Source: Claveliimonas bilis (GTDB lineage Bacteria; Bacillota; Clostridia; Lachnospirales; Lachnospiraceae). From it: 64,000 bases of DNA. This document shows positions 15,333-23,639 of this stretch, piece after piece. The stretch spans positions 2,356,001-2,420,000 of the forward strand of contig NZ_AP027742.1 in NCBI RefSeq assembly GCF_030296775.1, written 5' to 3'. The translations under genes and the position numbers were made by a program. Position 1 is the stretch's first letter. Each line of letters opens with the position of its first letter. A model generated the notes under the pieces. The model saw only the letters and a list, made by a program, of their open reading frames with translations, was not told the origin of the DNA and ran no database searches.

Positions 15333-16594
15333 TTTTTTCCTAAAAGAATATTATTTCGCAAAGTATCTCTGAATAAATATATGTCTTGACTTATAACACT
15401 AAATAATTGACGATAACAATTAAGTTTTACTTCTCCAATATCAACGCCATCTATTAAAATTTGTCCCTTTTGTGGATGATAAAATTGTAATAGAAGTTGA
15501 ATTAAGGTTGATTTACCTGAACCATTATCTCCTATAAGGGCTATTCTTTCACCTTTCTTAATTGTTAATGAAATATCATTTAAAACAGGATGATTTTTAT
15601 CATAATAAAAACTAACATTATTAAAAATGATTTCTTTATCAAAATTTTTTATTTCACGATATCCGCTTAATGTTTGCTCGTTTTCCAGTTTTTTTAATTT
15701 TTGCAACCTTTTGATAGATGGTTTTATTTGTGCAAGCAAGAATTTCAAATTAAAAATCAAAGCTATAGGACCAATTACATAAGAACTGTATGTAATAAAT
15801 GCAGTTAAACTACCTACGGTCATTTCGTTGATACAAACAAAATAACCTCCTACGCCATAAAGGAATCCAGTGATAATCCATTGCAACAAAGTATCTCCTG
15901 CCAAATTAAATGAATTTAAGAGATTACCTTCTTTGAGAAACTTGAGATTATATTTTTGATATTTTATCAATTCTTTTTTCTTTATTTTAAATAAATTCCA
16001 TAATTTAATTTCAGCAATTCCATTTAATGTATCATCAAACCATCCGGAAAAATCGGAATAATATTTTAAAATACATTCTGTGTTTTGCTCTCTTTTATTT
16101 GAAAAAAAAGTAATTAAACAAAATTTTATTGGTACTGCAAGAAGAACAAAGATAGCAAGTTTCCAATTAATTACAAATAATCCAGCAACTCCACTCAATA
16201 TCTGCAATAAATAGCTTACTGTATTTATCAAGCCACTATTAAATAACGAACTAATATTGTCTATATCTGATGTAATTCTGTTAATAATTTCAGAAGAATT
16301 ATTATTTTTAAAATAAGCCACTTTAAGATTCAATAAATAGCTAAAATATTTGTAATACAGCCTTAATACAATCCAATTTTGTATATTTACATAAACCGAA
16401 GTTTGTAAAATACTAATCCCAGATTCTATAATAGATAATCCAACTAGTATAATAGAACATACTATTACGACACTAAAAGTTTTTCCTACTAATCCAGTAT
16501 CAACAATTTTCTGAATAACTAATGGACGGCCAAATGCAATAATTACTGTGATTACATAACAAAAAAATATCTCTATAATCCATCTCTTTTTCAT
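15329..16594 (-). CDS. RiPP ABC exporter, membrane domain and N-terminal ATPase part (split gene)
   Basis: 421 residues: six membrane helices of the ABC exporter type-1 fold (about 1-285) and the first part of the nucleotide-binding domain, with Walker A GDNGSGKS and a Q-loop (VISQDIYLF). There is no N-terminal C39 peptidase, so leader cleavage must be done elsewhere, probably by the S8 protein. The frame stops at TGA right after an A7 tract, just where the ATPase should continue. It is the first gene of the RiPP operon, about 90 bases downstream of a good promoter. Expected role: export of the matured peptide, possibly also self-protection. Confidence 0.88.
   Translation of the reverse strand: MKKRWIIEIFFCYVITVIIAFGRPLVIQKIVDTGLVGKTFSVVIVCSIILVGLSIIESGISILQTSVYVNIQNWIVLRLYYKYFSYLLNLKVAYFKNNNSSEIINRITSDIDNISSLFNSGLINTVSYLLQILSGVAGLFVINWKLAIFVLLAVPIKFCLITFFSNKREQNTECILKYYSDFSGWFDDTLNGIAEIKLWNLFKIKKKELIKYQKYNLKFLKEGNLLNSFNLAGDTLLQWIITGFLYGVGGYFVCINEMTVGSLTAFITYSSYVIGPIALIFNLKFLLAQIKPSIKRLQKLKKLENEQTLSGYREIKNFDKEIIFNNVSFYYDKNHPVLNDISLTIKKGERIALIGDNGSGKSTLIQLLLQFYHPQKGQILIDGVDIGEVKLNCYRQLFSVISQDIYLFRDTLRNNILLGKK
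15332..15338 (-). other. A7 tract at the exporter frame break
   Basis: The minus strand reads GGAAAAAAATGA. The upstream frame ends at TGA and the downstream frame starts at the overlapping ATG. One extra A, or a -1 slip, gives a single 535-residue exporter. Confidence 0.75.
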
Positions 16595-16683
16595 ATGATA
16601 CGCCTTACACGATTTTTATTACGATTGTTGTTGAGTAATCCACTTATAACCTTGTCATCTATGCGATAATTTATTTTTAATAT

Positions 16684-16712
16684 ATTATATAATATCAAGT
16701 CATTATTTTCAA
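16684..16712 (-). promoter_or_regulatory. sigma-70 type promoter of the RiPP operon
   Basis: On the minus strand, TTGAAA (16712-16707), 17 bases, TATAAT (16689-16684). It lies about 90 bases upstream of the exporter start. The surroundings are very A+T rich, but both boxes and spacing are near consensus. Confidence 0.6.
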
Positions 16713-16990
16713 TATATTTTTAACATATTAAATTATATACTAATAATAAATTAAATCAATTGAATTTTACACATTATATTCAAATTTAAATTAATATTAA
16801 AGGAAATATCGAAATTTAATTTACTGCTTTAGATTGCTAAGGTTTTCAGCACAAAATTATTAAAGATTACGGAAATAAAGCAATAAGATGTTATTATTGA
16901 TTATTCAATATTTTTATATTATTAAATAGTGAAATATAAATAATAATGTGTTATTATAATAATATATAACGGTTGCAAAGGAGGATAAAA
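16713..16990. promoter_or_regulatory. A+T-rich divergent control region with dyad at 16940-16957
   Basis: The gap between the RiPP operon (minus) and the BlaI operon (plus) holds no gene. A dyad ATAATAA-TGTG-TTATTAT at 16940-16957 lies just upstream of the blaI-like ribosome site (AAAGGAGG, 16977-16984). It is a candidate operator for autoregulation by the BlaI-type protein. Low complexity makes chance occurrence possible. Confidence 0.35.
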
Positions 16991-17365
16991 ATGATTAAGT
17001 TAACACGAAGGCAGGAAGATATCATGAAAATATTGTGGGAATCGGACAAACCATTAATTGCATCAGAAATCGAAAAAAAGCAGGATGATCTTAATATTAA
17101 TACTGTCCAGGCTACGCTCCGAGCTCTTATGAAGAAAAATGCCATTGAAGTTGCAGACATTGTTTATAGTGGAACTGTATTGTCCAGAAGCTATAGGCCA
17201 ATTATAAGTCGGGATCAGGTTATCACAGAATATGATCAGGTAGTTAGTAAGGTATTAAATGATAAGAACCTGATTGCACATTATGTGGATGAAATTAACG
17301 ATCTGGCTGCTATTACAGAATTAGAAAAAATAATCAAAGAAAAAAGGAAAAAATTGGAGAAATAA
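16991..17365 (+). CDS. BlaI/MecI-family transcriptional repressor
   Basis: 124-residue winged-helix repressor. The N-terminal part (ITKLTRRQEDIMKILW-like start, then NTVQATLRALMKK) is the BlaI/MecI DNA-binding domain, and the C-terminal helices serve dimerisation. Such repressors are inactivated when a partner M56 membrane peptidase senses a signal and triggers cleavage. ATG 16991 follows AAAGGAGGATAAAA. The M56 gene begins 4 bases after its stop, so they form an operon. With no beta-lactamase nearby, the target is more likely its own operon with the small secreted protein, and perhaps the divergent RiPP operon. Confidence 0.88.
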   Translation: MIKLTRRQEDIMKILWESDKPLIASEIEKKQDDLNINTVQATLRALMKKNAIEVADIVYSGTVLSRSYRPIISRDQVITEYDQVVSKVLNDKNLIAHYVDEINDLAAITELEKIIKEKRKKLEK

Positions 17366-17368
17366 TAT

Positions 17369-18514
17369 ATGCGCTTAGTTTCTTTTGGATCCCTTTTGAT
17401 ATGTTTTTTGTCAATTATTGTTCTGACTATATATATGTATTTAACTTTAAACAGGGCAAAAGGCATTTTGATCTGTTACCTAAAACCTATATTTGTTTTG
17501 TCAGCCATTATTATGCTTCGAATGCTGATACCTGTTAATTTTCCATTTACCTATTCCTTTCGCGGAGCAAAAATCATGAATGCTGTAGGGAATATTGTAT
17601 ACATTAAAATAACCGAAACTGTAAATATTTTTGATATAATGCTGGGCATTTGGTTCATAGGAGCAGTCATCCAGATTATTCGTTATATACTAAAAAGAAA
17701 AAAAGTATATACCTATATTACCCCCTATATCCTGTCAGCAGAAGAAGTAAAAGAATCTGAATATTATTATTTGTTAAATACATATAAACAAAGCAAAATG
17801 CAAGTAGCTTGTGTACCAGAAAATGTTAGTCCTTCTATCTTTGGTATCTTTCATCCAATTATTATTTTTCCACAAAATATTGTTTCTTCAAAGGACTTAC
17901 ATTTTATTTTATCACATGAAATACAACATTATCGTAACTTTGATTTACATTTAAAAGTTATACTTGATTTATTAGTTGCAGTGCATTGGTGGAATCCTTT
18001 TGTATATATGCTAAGAAAGAAATATAATAGTGCAATAGAATTTTCAAATGACTATATGGTATCCAGGCAATTAAATGAAACTGAAAAAATAGAATATGCA
18101 GAATCACTTCTGAATATTGCAAAGATACCATTTTCAGACAAATCCTTCGACCTTTCATTAGTTGAGAACGCTAATTTTAAAAAAAGAATCTCTCTGCTTG
18201 TAGAAAATGCTAATGTTGCTAACAGCAGGAAAATGGTCACCTTGATTTTAAATATTATGTTTATTTCAATAATAATGTTTATTTCTTTGTTTTTTGTTCC
18301 AGAGGCAGATTACAGTAAAGAAGCAGAGGAAGTTTTTAAAGAAGCAGGCGCATTCAGTATTACTCCAGATAACGCTTATATAGTAACTGCCATTGATGGT
18401 TATAAATTATATATGAATGGAGAATTTATCGGTACAATGACCAGTATACCGGAGGATTTAAAGGAGGTTCCAATTTATGAAGAGAAAACTATTAATCAAA
18501 AGTCTGGTGACTAA
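17369..18514 (+). CDS. M56 family (BlaR1-type) membrane metallopeptidase
   Basis: 381-residue membrane protein. Four or so N-terminal membrane helices carry the zinc-site motif HEIQH (LSHEIQHYRN, about residues 190-194). A further helix near 285-310 is followed by only ~70 extracellular residues. It lacks the penicillin-binding sensor domain of true BlaR1, so its signal differs from beta-lactams. It is expected to pass an outside signal to the BlaI-type repressor encoded 4 bases upstream. The last 38 bases overlap the next gene in another frame. Confidence 0.88.
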   Translation: MRLVSFGSLLICFLSIIVLTIYMYLTLNRAKGILICYLKPIFVLSAIIMLRMLIPVNFPFTYSFRGAKIMNAVGNIVYIKITETVNIFDIMLGIWFIGAVIQIIRYILKRKKVYTYITPYILSAEEVKESEYYYLLNTYKQSKMQVACVPENVSPSIFGIFHPIIIFPQNIVSSKDLHFILSHEIQHYRNFDLHLKVILDLLVAVHWWNPFVYMLRKKYNSAIEFSNDYMVSRQLNETEKIEYAESLLNIAKIPFSDKSFDLSLVENANFKKRISLLVENANVANSRKMVTLILNIMFISIIMFISLFFVPEADYSKEAEEVFKEAGAFSITPDNAYIVTAIDGYKLYMNGEFIGTMTSIPEDLKEVPIYEEKTINQKSGD

Positions 18515-18716
18515 TTTGCTGGTATTAACAATGCTTTTTCCTTGTTATACAGCATATGCGCAACAACCGATTACTAATCCAATCTCAAAAGAAGAATCAC
18601 AAATAGGAAAGGCAAATAGATATGTGTGGAAGTATAAAGAGATTAACGGAAAGATTTATAAAAGATTATATGACCTTACTGAAAACAGATGGATTGGTGA
18701 CTGGATCTTAGTATAA
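18477..18716 (+). CDS. small secreted protein downstream of the M56 peptidase
   Basis: 79 residues. MKRKLLIKSLVTNLLVLTML then FPCYTAYA is a clear Sec signal peptide with cleavage expected after AYA (about residue 28). The mature ~50 residues are hydrophilic with aromatic repeats (KANRYVWKYKEINGKIYKRL) and no cysteine. GGAGG precedes the ATG, which lies inside the end of the M56 gene, so the two are translationally coupled. Function unknown. As third gene of a BlaI/M56 operon it may be the signal, a co-sensor, or a defence factor. Confidence 0.75.
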   Translation: MKRKLLIKSLVTNLLVLTMLFPCYTAYAQQPITNPISKEESQIGKANRYVWKYKEINGKIYKRLYDLTENRWIGDWILV

Positions 18717-18762
18717 TCAAATATTATATCAATCTCTCAAATGTGCGTTGTCTTTATAAATA

Positions 18763-18797
18763 GTTAGCTCCTTTCAAATAAAAAATCAGGAGCTAAC
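18763..18797. terminator. hairpin with perfect 10-bp stem after the BlaI operon
   Basis: GTTAGCTCCT (18763-18772) pairs with AGGAGCTAAC (18788-18797) across a 15-base loop. No strong T-run follows on the plus strand, so termination is only suggested by position. Confidence 0.45.
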
Positions 18798-18816
18798 AGG
18801 GTCACAACCTATAATA

Positions 18817-18860
18817 AGAGACAGGCCTCCTTTTATGCAAGCATAAGGAGTCCTGCCTCT
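18817..18860. terminator. bidirectional terminator between the BlaI operon and leuS
   Basis: Long hairpin with arms AGAGACAGGCCTCCTT and AAGGAGTCCTGCCTCT (one mismatch/bulge), loop around TTATGCAAGCAT, T-rich on the plus-strand side. It ends 18 bases before the leuS stop codon. Confidence 0.75.
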
Positions 18861-18877
18861 TCTTTTATCCGCACAGC

Positions 18878-21304
18878 TTACTTCTGTACAATATTTATAA
18901 TTCTTCCCGGCACATAGATTTCCTTTACAATGGTTCCGGTCAGTTTGTCTTTGACAGCTTCTTTTCCTTTCTCCAGGGCTTCTTCTTTAGAAATCTCTGC
19001 AGGAAGTGATACGACTGCTCTTGTTTTTCCATTGATCTGGACAGCGATCTCAATCTCATCGTCCTTCATTGCTTCTTTATCGTAAGACGGCCATCCTGCA
19101 TGGAATACAGTCTCTTCATGCCCCAGCTCTTCCCACATTTCCTCTGCCATATGAGGTGCAAACGGAGCAAGGAGCACAGCCAGAGCTTCCAATGTCTCTT
19201 TGTCTATGCCGCCGGCTTTCTTCGCGATCTCTGTCAGCTTGTTTGTATGTTCCATAAATGCGGAAATAACTGTATTGAGGCTGAAGCTCTCCAGACGAGT
19301 TGTAACATCATAAATCAGTTTATGACGTTCTTTTACCATATCCTTTGACGCCTCGATCTCTTTCTCCTTGCTGTCCTGAAGGAGGTTCCATACTTTCTTC
19401 AGGAAACGATATACTCCGTCGATTCCTCTGTCATCCCACTCGGCATCCAGTTCCGGCGGACCTACAAACAGCTCATACATTCTAAGAGAATCGCATCCGT
19501 AATCTCTTACCAGATCATCCGGAGATACGACATTTCCTTTGGATTTGCTCATCTTGATACCATTCTTTCCGGTGATCATTCCCTGATTGAACAGCTTTGT
19601 AAACGGCTCGTCAAAATCGATCACTCCGATATCACACAGGAATTTTGTGTAAAATCTGGAATAGAGCAGATGGAGCACCGCATGCTCTACTCCGCCGATA
19701 TACATATCTACCGGAAGCAGCGCATCTGCCTTCTCCCTTGATACAAGCTCCTCGCTGTTGTGATTATCCACATAGCGCAGGAAATACCAGGAAGATCCTG
19801 CCCACTGCGGCATGGTATTTGTCTCTCTCTTAGCTGGTTTTCCACATACCGGACACTTGCAGTTTACCCATTCCTCGATACCTGCAAGCGGAGATTCTCC
19901 TGTACCTGTAGGCTCATAGGACTCCACATCCGGCAGACGGAGCGGCAGCTCCTCTTCCGGTACCGGCACAGCGCCGCAGTCCGGACAGTGTACGATCGGG
20001 ATCGGTTCTCCCCAGTAACGCTGACGGGAAAATACCCAGTCACGCAGCTTGTAATTTACCGTAGCTCGTCCGATTCCTTTTTTCTCTATAATATGCGGGC
20101 CTTCCTTTTTCAGCACAGAAGATTCCATTCCGTTCCACTCTCCGGAATTGATCATGATTCCTGATGCCTCGGTATATGCCTCTGTCATATTTTCTATTTC
20201 TTTGCCGTCTTTGGAAATAACCTGAACGATCGGGATTCCGAATTTGGTAGCAAATTCAAAGTCGCGGTCATCATGGGCAGGTACGCACATGATCGCTCCT
20301 GTACCATAATCCGCCAGTACATAATCGGACAGCCAGATCGGTGTCTTCTCTCCGTTCAGCGGGTTGATGGCATAACTTCCTGTAAAAACGCCTGTCTTCT
20401 CCTTATCCTGCAGACGATCCACGTTTGACTTCATGGATGCCTCATAAATATACTGGTCAACCGCCTCTTTATATTCCGGTGTAGCGAGCTCTGCCGCCAG
20501 CTTATGTTCCGGAGCAAGTACCATGAAAGTAGCGCCGTACAGCGTATCCGGTCTTGTGGTGTAGACTGTGATCTTATCGTCCCGTCCTTCTACCGGGAAA
20601 TCCACTTCCGCTCCGTAGGATTTACCGATCCAGTCAGACTGCATCTTTTTCACTTTCTCCGGCCAGTCAAGCTTGTCCAGATCATTTAAAAGACGCTCTG
20701 CATAAGCGGTGATCTTCAGCATCCACTGACGGAGGTTTTTCTTCGTCACTTCCGTACCGCATCTTTCACATTTTCCGTTTACAACCTCTTCATTTGCAAG
20801 ACCTGTCTTACAGGACGGACACCAGTTGATCGGAAATTCTTTTTCATATGCCAGACCCTCTTTGAACATTTTCACAAAGATCCACTGTGTCCATTTATAA
20901 AATTCCGGGTCCGTTGTATTGACTTCCATATCCCAGTCATACAACGCTGCGATCTGGTTGATCTGCTCTTTGATGTGCTTTACATTTTCTGCAGTAGATT
21001 TTGCCGGATGTACTCCCATCTTGATCGCATAGTTTTCTGCCGGAAGTCCGAACGCATCCCATCCCATGGGATGAATAATATAATATCCCTGCAATAATTT
21101 GTATCTGCTCCACACATCAGAAATAACATATCCTCTCCAGTGTCCTACGTGGAGGCCATTTCCTGATGGATACGGAAACATATCCAGGCAGTAATATTTC
21201 TCGCGCTCTTTGCCAGTCTTATCTACTTTGACGTTAACTGGATTTTTCTCCCAGTTTTCCCGCCATTTTTTCTCAATCGCCTTATGATTATAAGGTACAG
21301 CCAT
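18878..21304 (-). CDS. leuS: leucyl-tRNA synthetase
   Basis: 808-residue class I aminoacyl-tRNA synthetase that charges tRNA-Leu. The HIGH motif reads HVGH (in GNGLHVGHWRGY, about residues 49-60), the KMSKS motif is exact (KMSKSKGN), and the editing (CP1) domain and zinc-binding cysteine pairs (CPSCKTG, CERCG) lie between. Length is normal for bacterial LeuS. AGGAGGAATGAATA precedes the ATG. A consensus-like promoter lies 90 bases upstream and no T-box leader was found in the short 5' region. Confidence 0.97.
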   Translation of the reverse strand: MAVPYNHKAIEKKWRENWEKNPVNVKVDKTGKEREKYYCLDMFPYPSGNGLHVGHWRGYVISDVWSRYKLLQGYYIIHPMGWDAFGLPAENYAIKMGVHPAKSTAENVKHIKEQINQIAALYDWDMEVNTTDPEFYKWTQWIFVKMFKEGLAYEKEFPINWCPSCKTGLANEEVVNGKCERCGTEVTKKNLRQWMLKITAYAERLLNDLDKLDWPEKVKKMQSDWIGKSYGAEVDFPVEGRDDKITVYTTRPDTLYGATFMVLAPEHKLAAELATPEYKEAVDQYIYEASMKSNVDRLQDKEKTGVFTGSYAINPLNGEKTPIWLSDYVLADYGTGAIMCVPAHDDRDFEFATKFGIPIVQVISKDGKEIENMTEAYTEASGIMINSGEWNGMESSVLKKEGPHIIEKKGIGRATVNYKLRDWVFSRQRYWGEPIPIVHCPDCGAVPVPEEELPLRLPDVESYEPTGTGESPLAGIEEWVNCKCPVCGKPAKRETNTMPQWAGSSWYFLRYVDNHNSEELVSREKADALLPVDMYIGGVEHAVLHLLYSRFYTKFLCDIGVIDFDEPFTKLFNQGMITGKNGIKMSKSKGNVVSPDDLVRDYGCDSLRMYELFVGPPELDAEWDDRGIDGVYRFLKKVWNLLQDSKEKEIEASKDMVKERHKLIYDVTTRLESFSLNTVISAFMEHTNKLTEIAKKAGGIDKETLEALAVLLAPFAPHMAEEMWEELGHEETVFHAGWPSYDKEAMKDDEIEIAVQINGKTRAVVSLPAEISKEEALEKGKEAVKDKLTGTIVKEIYVPGRIINIVQK

Positions 21305-21389
21305 TATTCATTCCTCCTAAATCATGCATACGCGTAAATACTCTTCCTTGATAAATGCATATACAGCCAAGAGTATACACTATCTTTTA

Positions 21390-21417
21390 ATTTTACCATA
21401 CGAGTTTTTCCTGTCAA
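21390..21417 (-). promoter_or_regulatory. promoter of leuS
   Basis: Minus strand: TTGACA (21417-21412), 16 bases, TAAAAT (21395-21390), about 85 bases before the start codon. Confidence 0.65.
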
Positions 21418-21591
21418 GTTTTCCCCGGCAATTATCTTTAATAATATGTAAGAAAATTTCCCGGTTTTGCTGGACAAACCCCGCTTCTTTCTATTATGAT
21501 ATATAAGCATGGCCATTTTAGAGGAAGCGCATATTTCCTGCCAAAATGACCGATTATAGAATCCAACACAACAGGAAAGAGAGGTTTGAAC

Positions 21592-22995
21592 ATGTTTGCA
21601 CAAATCATCAACACTTTGAGCGATCTTTTGTACAGCTACATTCTGATTGTCCTGCTTCTTGGTACAGGGATCTACTTTACTTTCAAGACACGTTTCGTAC
21701 AATTTCGCATGCTGGGTGAGTCTATCCGCGTCGTAATGGAACCCAAAAATGACGAAAACGGTCTTTCTTCTTTTCAGGCTCTGATGGTATCCACCGCTTC
21801 CAGAGTAGGAACGGGAAACATTGCCGGTATTTCTACGGCCATATGCCTTGGCGGCGCCGGAGCTGTCTTCTGGATGTGGGTAACTGCTCTTCTCGGCAGT
21901 GCCTCTGCGTTTATTGAGAGTACTCTGGCACAGATCTACAAAAGAAAAGCTCAAGACGGAACCTGCTATGGCGGGCCTGCCTACTATATCCAGGCAGTTC
22001 TGAAAAAACGATGGCTGGGAGCCTTGTTTGCTGTCTTTTTGATCATGACCTACATGGTTGGTTTCAATCTTGTAGCATCTTTCAACATCACTGACTCCTT
22101 CCGTACTTACAGTTTTTTTAATGAATCCACGACTCCGATGGTAGTTGGAGGTATTCTTGCAGTTATTTTCTGCCTGTGTGTATTTGGCGGAAGTACACAG
22201 ATTTCCAAAATCACCGGAATCCTTGTTCCTTTTATGGGTATTTTTTATCTTGCTGTAGCGCTGTTTATCGTTGTAACACATTTTAATCTTATACCGCAGA
22301 TGTTTGCAGATATTTTCTCCAATGCTTTTGACTTAAAGGCTATCTTTGGAGGCTTTACAGGATCCTGCATCATGCAGGGTATCAAAAGAGGACTTTTCTC
22401 CAATGAAGCCGGTGTCGGTTCCGCTCCTAACGCCGCTGCAAGCGCATCCGTATCCCACCCTGTAAAACAGGGACTTGTCCAGATGCTTTCTGTATTCATT
22501 GACACAATCCTGATCTGCTCCGCAACGGCATTTATGCTTCTTTGCTCTGGGGTAGCTCCCAGTGATGAACTCAAAGGTATGCCCTGGGTCCAGACTGCGG
22601 CAGCGGAATCTCTTGGATCCTTTGGTACTGTTTTCATCACGGTAGCCCTGTTCCTTTTTGCCTTTACAACTCTGATCGGAAATTACTTTTATGCAGAAAT
22701 GGGCCTTGGTTATCTCTGTGATAAAAAACCGGGCAAAAAACTTCTGACTGTTTTCCGTCTGTTTGCAGCAGTTGTAGTATTTGGCGGATCCTTAATGGAA
22801 TTTAGCGTAGCATGGAGTACAGCAGACGTAATCATGGGCTTTCTGGCACTGATCAACCTGCCTGTCATCATCCTGCTGGGCGGACCTGCCGTACATTGTC
22901 TGCAGGATTATATCAAACAGAAAAAAGCCGGCAAAAATCCGGTCTTCAAAGCTGCAGATATTGCCCTGAAAGACAAGACAGACTTCTGGAATTAA
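21592..22995 (+). CDS. AGCS family amino acid (alanine/glycine):cation symporter
   Basis: 467-residue membrane protein with about 11 helices. It has AGCS signatures such as GTGNIAGISTAI near the N-terminus, YGGPAYYI, and GLFSNEAGVGSAPNAAA in the middle. It imports alanine or glycine with Na+ or H+. ATG 21592 follows GAGAGG at 7 bases; a TTG two codons upstream is less likely. It stands alone, divergent from leuS. Confidence 0.93.
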   Translation: MFAQIINTLSDLLYSYILIVLLLGTGIYFTFKTRFVQFRMLGESIRVVMEPKNDENGLSSFQALMVSTASRVGTGNIAGISTAICLGGAGAVFWMWVTALLGSASAFIESTLAQIYKRKAQDGTCYGGPAYYIQAVLKKRWLGALFAVFLIMTYMVGFNLVASFNITDSFRTYSFFNESTTPMVVGGILAVIFCLCVFGGSTQISKITGILVPFMGIFYLAVALFIVVTHFNLIPQMFADIFSNAFDLKAIFGGFTGSCIMQGIKRGLFSNEAGVGSAPNAAASASVSHPVKQGLVQMLSVFIDTILICSATAFMLLCSGVAPSDELKGMPWVQTAAAESLGSFGTVFITVALFLFAFTTLIGNYFYAEMGLGYLCDKKPGKKLLTVFRLFAAVVVFGGSLMEFSVAWSTADVIMGFLALINLPVIILLGGPAVHCLQDYIKQKKAGKNPVFKAADIALKDKTDFWN

Positions 22996-23077
22996 GTATT
23001 GTTTCTCTCATTAAATTCATGTATAATAAATGTTAAGAAAATACGTATGTCAAATACATAAAAAAGGAGTGTTTCCC

Positions 23078-23503
23078 ATGGTAAATTTATTGACAGGGCC
23101 GAAAGGCAGCGGTAAGACACAGCAGATGATCGATCTTGCAAATCAACAGGCAAAGGCATGCAGCGGGAATGTAGTTTTTATCAAAAACAGTCATCGTGAT
23201 ACAAGCAGCGTAGCATTTGATATTCGGGTTGTATGTATGGACGACTATGATGCGATCACAAATATTGATGAATATATCGGTTTCCTGTACGGAATGTACA
23301 GTGCTAATCACGATGTAGAGTGTATCTTTATCGATGGAATTTTGAAACGCGACCACATCAAATCAGAGGACATGCCAAAATTCGTAGAACGTCTGGAAAA
23401 GATTTCCGCACAATGCGACATTGATTTTTACGTCAGCATCAGCGCCGGAAAGGATGATCTCACAGGAATCAATCTTTCAGAGACCTGTAAGGTATTAAAT
23501 TAA
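23078..23503 (+). CDS. small P-loop ATP-binding protein
   Basis: 141-residue protein beginning MVNLLTGPKGSGKTQQM, with a textbook Walker A at residues 6-14 and a Walker B-like VECIFIDG around 85. It resembles short thymidine-kinase-like or twitching-type P-loop proteins of unknown function that are common in Lachnospiraceae. The ATG at 23078 follows AAAAAAGGAGTG. It is followed by a strong terminator, so it is monocistronic. Confidence 0.8.
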   Translation: MVNLLTGPKGSGKTQQMIDLANQQAKACSGNVVFIKNSHRDTSSVAFDIRVVCMDDYDAITNIDEYIGFLYGMYSANHDVECIFIDGILKRDHIKSEDMPKFVERLEKISAQCDIDFYVSISAGKDDLTGINLSETCKVLN

Positions 23504-23521
23504 AAAGTTGGGGAAAACAAA

Positions 23522-23564
23522 AAGGTTCTGTGCAAATGAAAATGATTGACACAGGACCTTTTTT
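23522..23564 (+). terminator. rho-independent terminator of the P-loop gene
   Basis: AAGGTTCTGTG pairs with CACAGGACCTT, followed by TTTTTT. Confidence 0.85.
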
Positions 23565-23580
23565 AGACCGTAAAATAACG

Positions 23581-23617
23581 TCGGGGACAGAGTATTTGCA
23601 AAATACTCTGTCCCCGA
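23581..23617. repeat. perfect palindromic element with 17-bp arms
   Basis: TCGGGGACAGAGTATTT, 3-base loop GCA, then the exact complement. It lies 22 bases after the stop of the minus-strand Na/Pi symporter and may serve as its terminator stem. Its perfect symmetry and lack of a T-run on the minus strand suggest a dispersed palindromic repeat recruited at a gene end. Confidence 0.75.
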
Positions 23618-23639
23618 TCTGTAAAAAGAAGTTTTCCTT

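Noticed and set aside
21305-21585. possible T-box leader upstream of leuS
   Set aside because: The conserved T-box sequence (AGGGTGGNACCGCG) is absent and a plain promoter lies only ~85 bases from the start.
21322-22281. 319-codon open frame on the minus strand over the AGCS symporter gene
   Set aside because: It is antisense to a clear symporter gene, has low-complexity composition and no ribosome site or family match.
23581-23617. CRISPR-like or phage attachment site reading of the palindrome
   Set aside because: There is a single copy, no spacers and no integrase or cas gene nearby.
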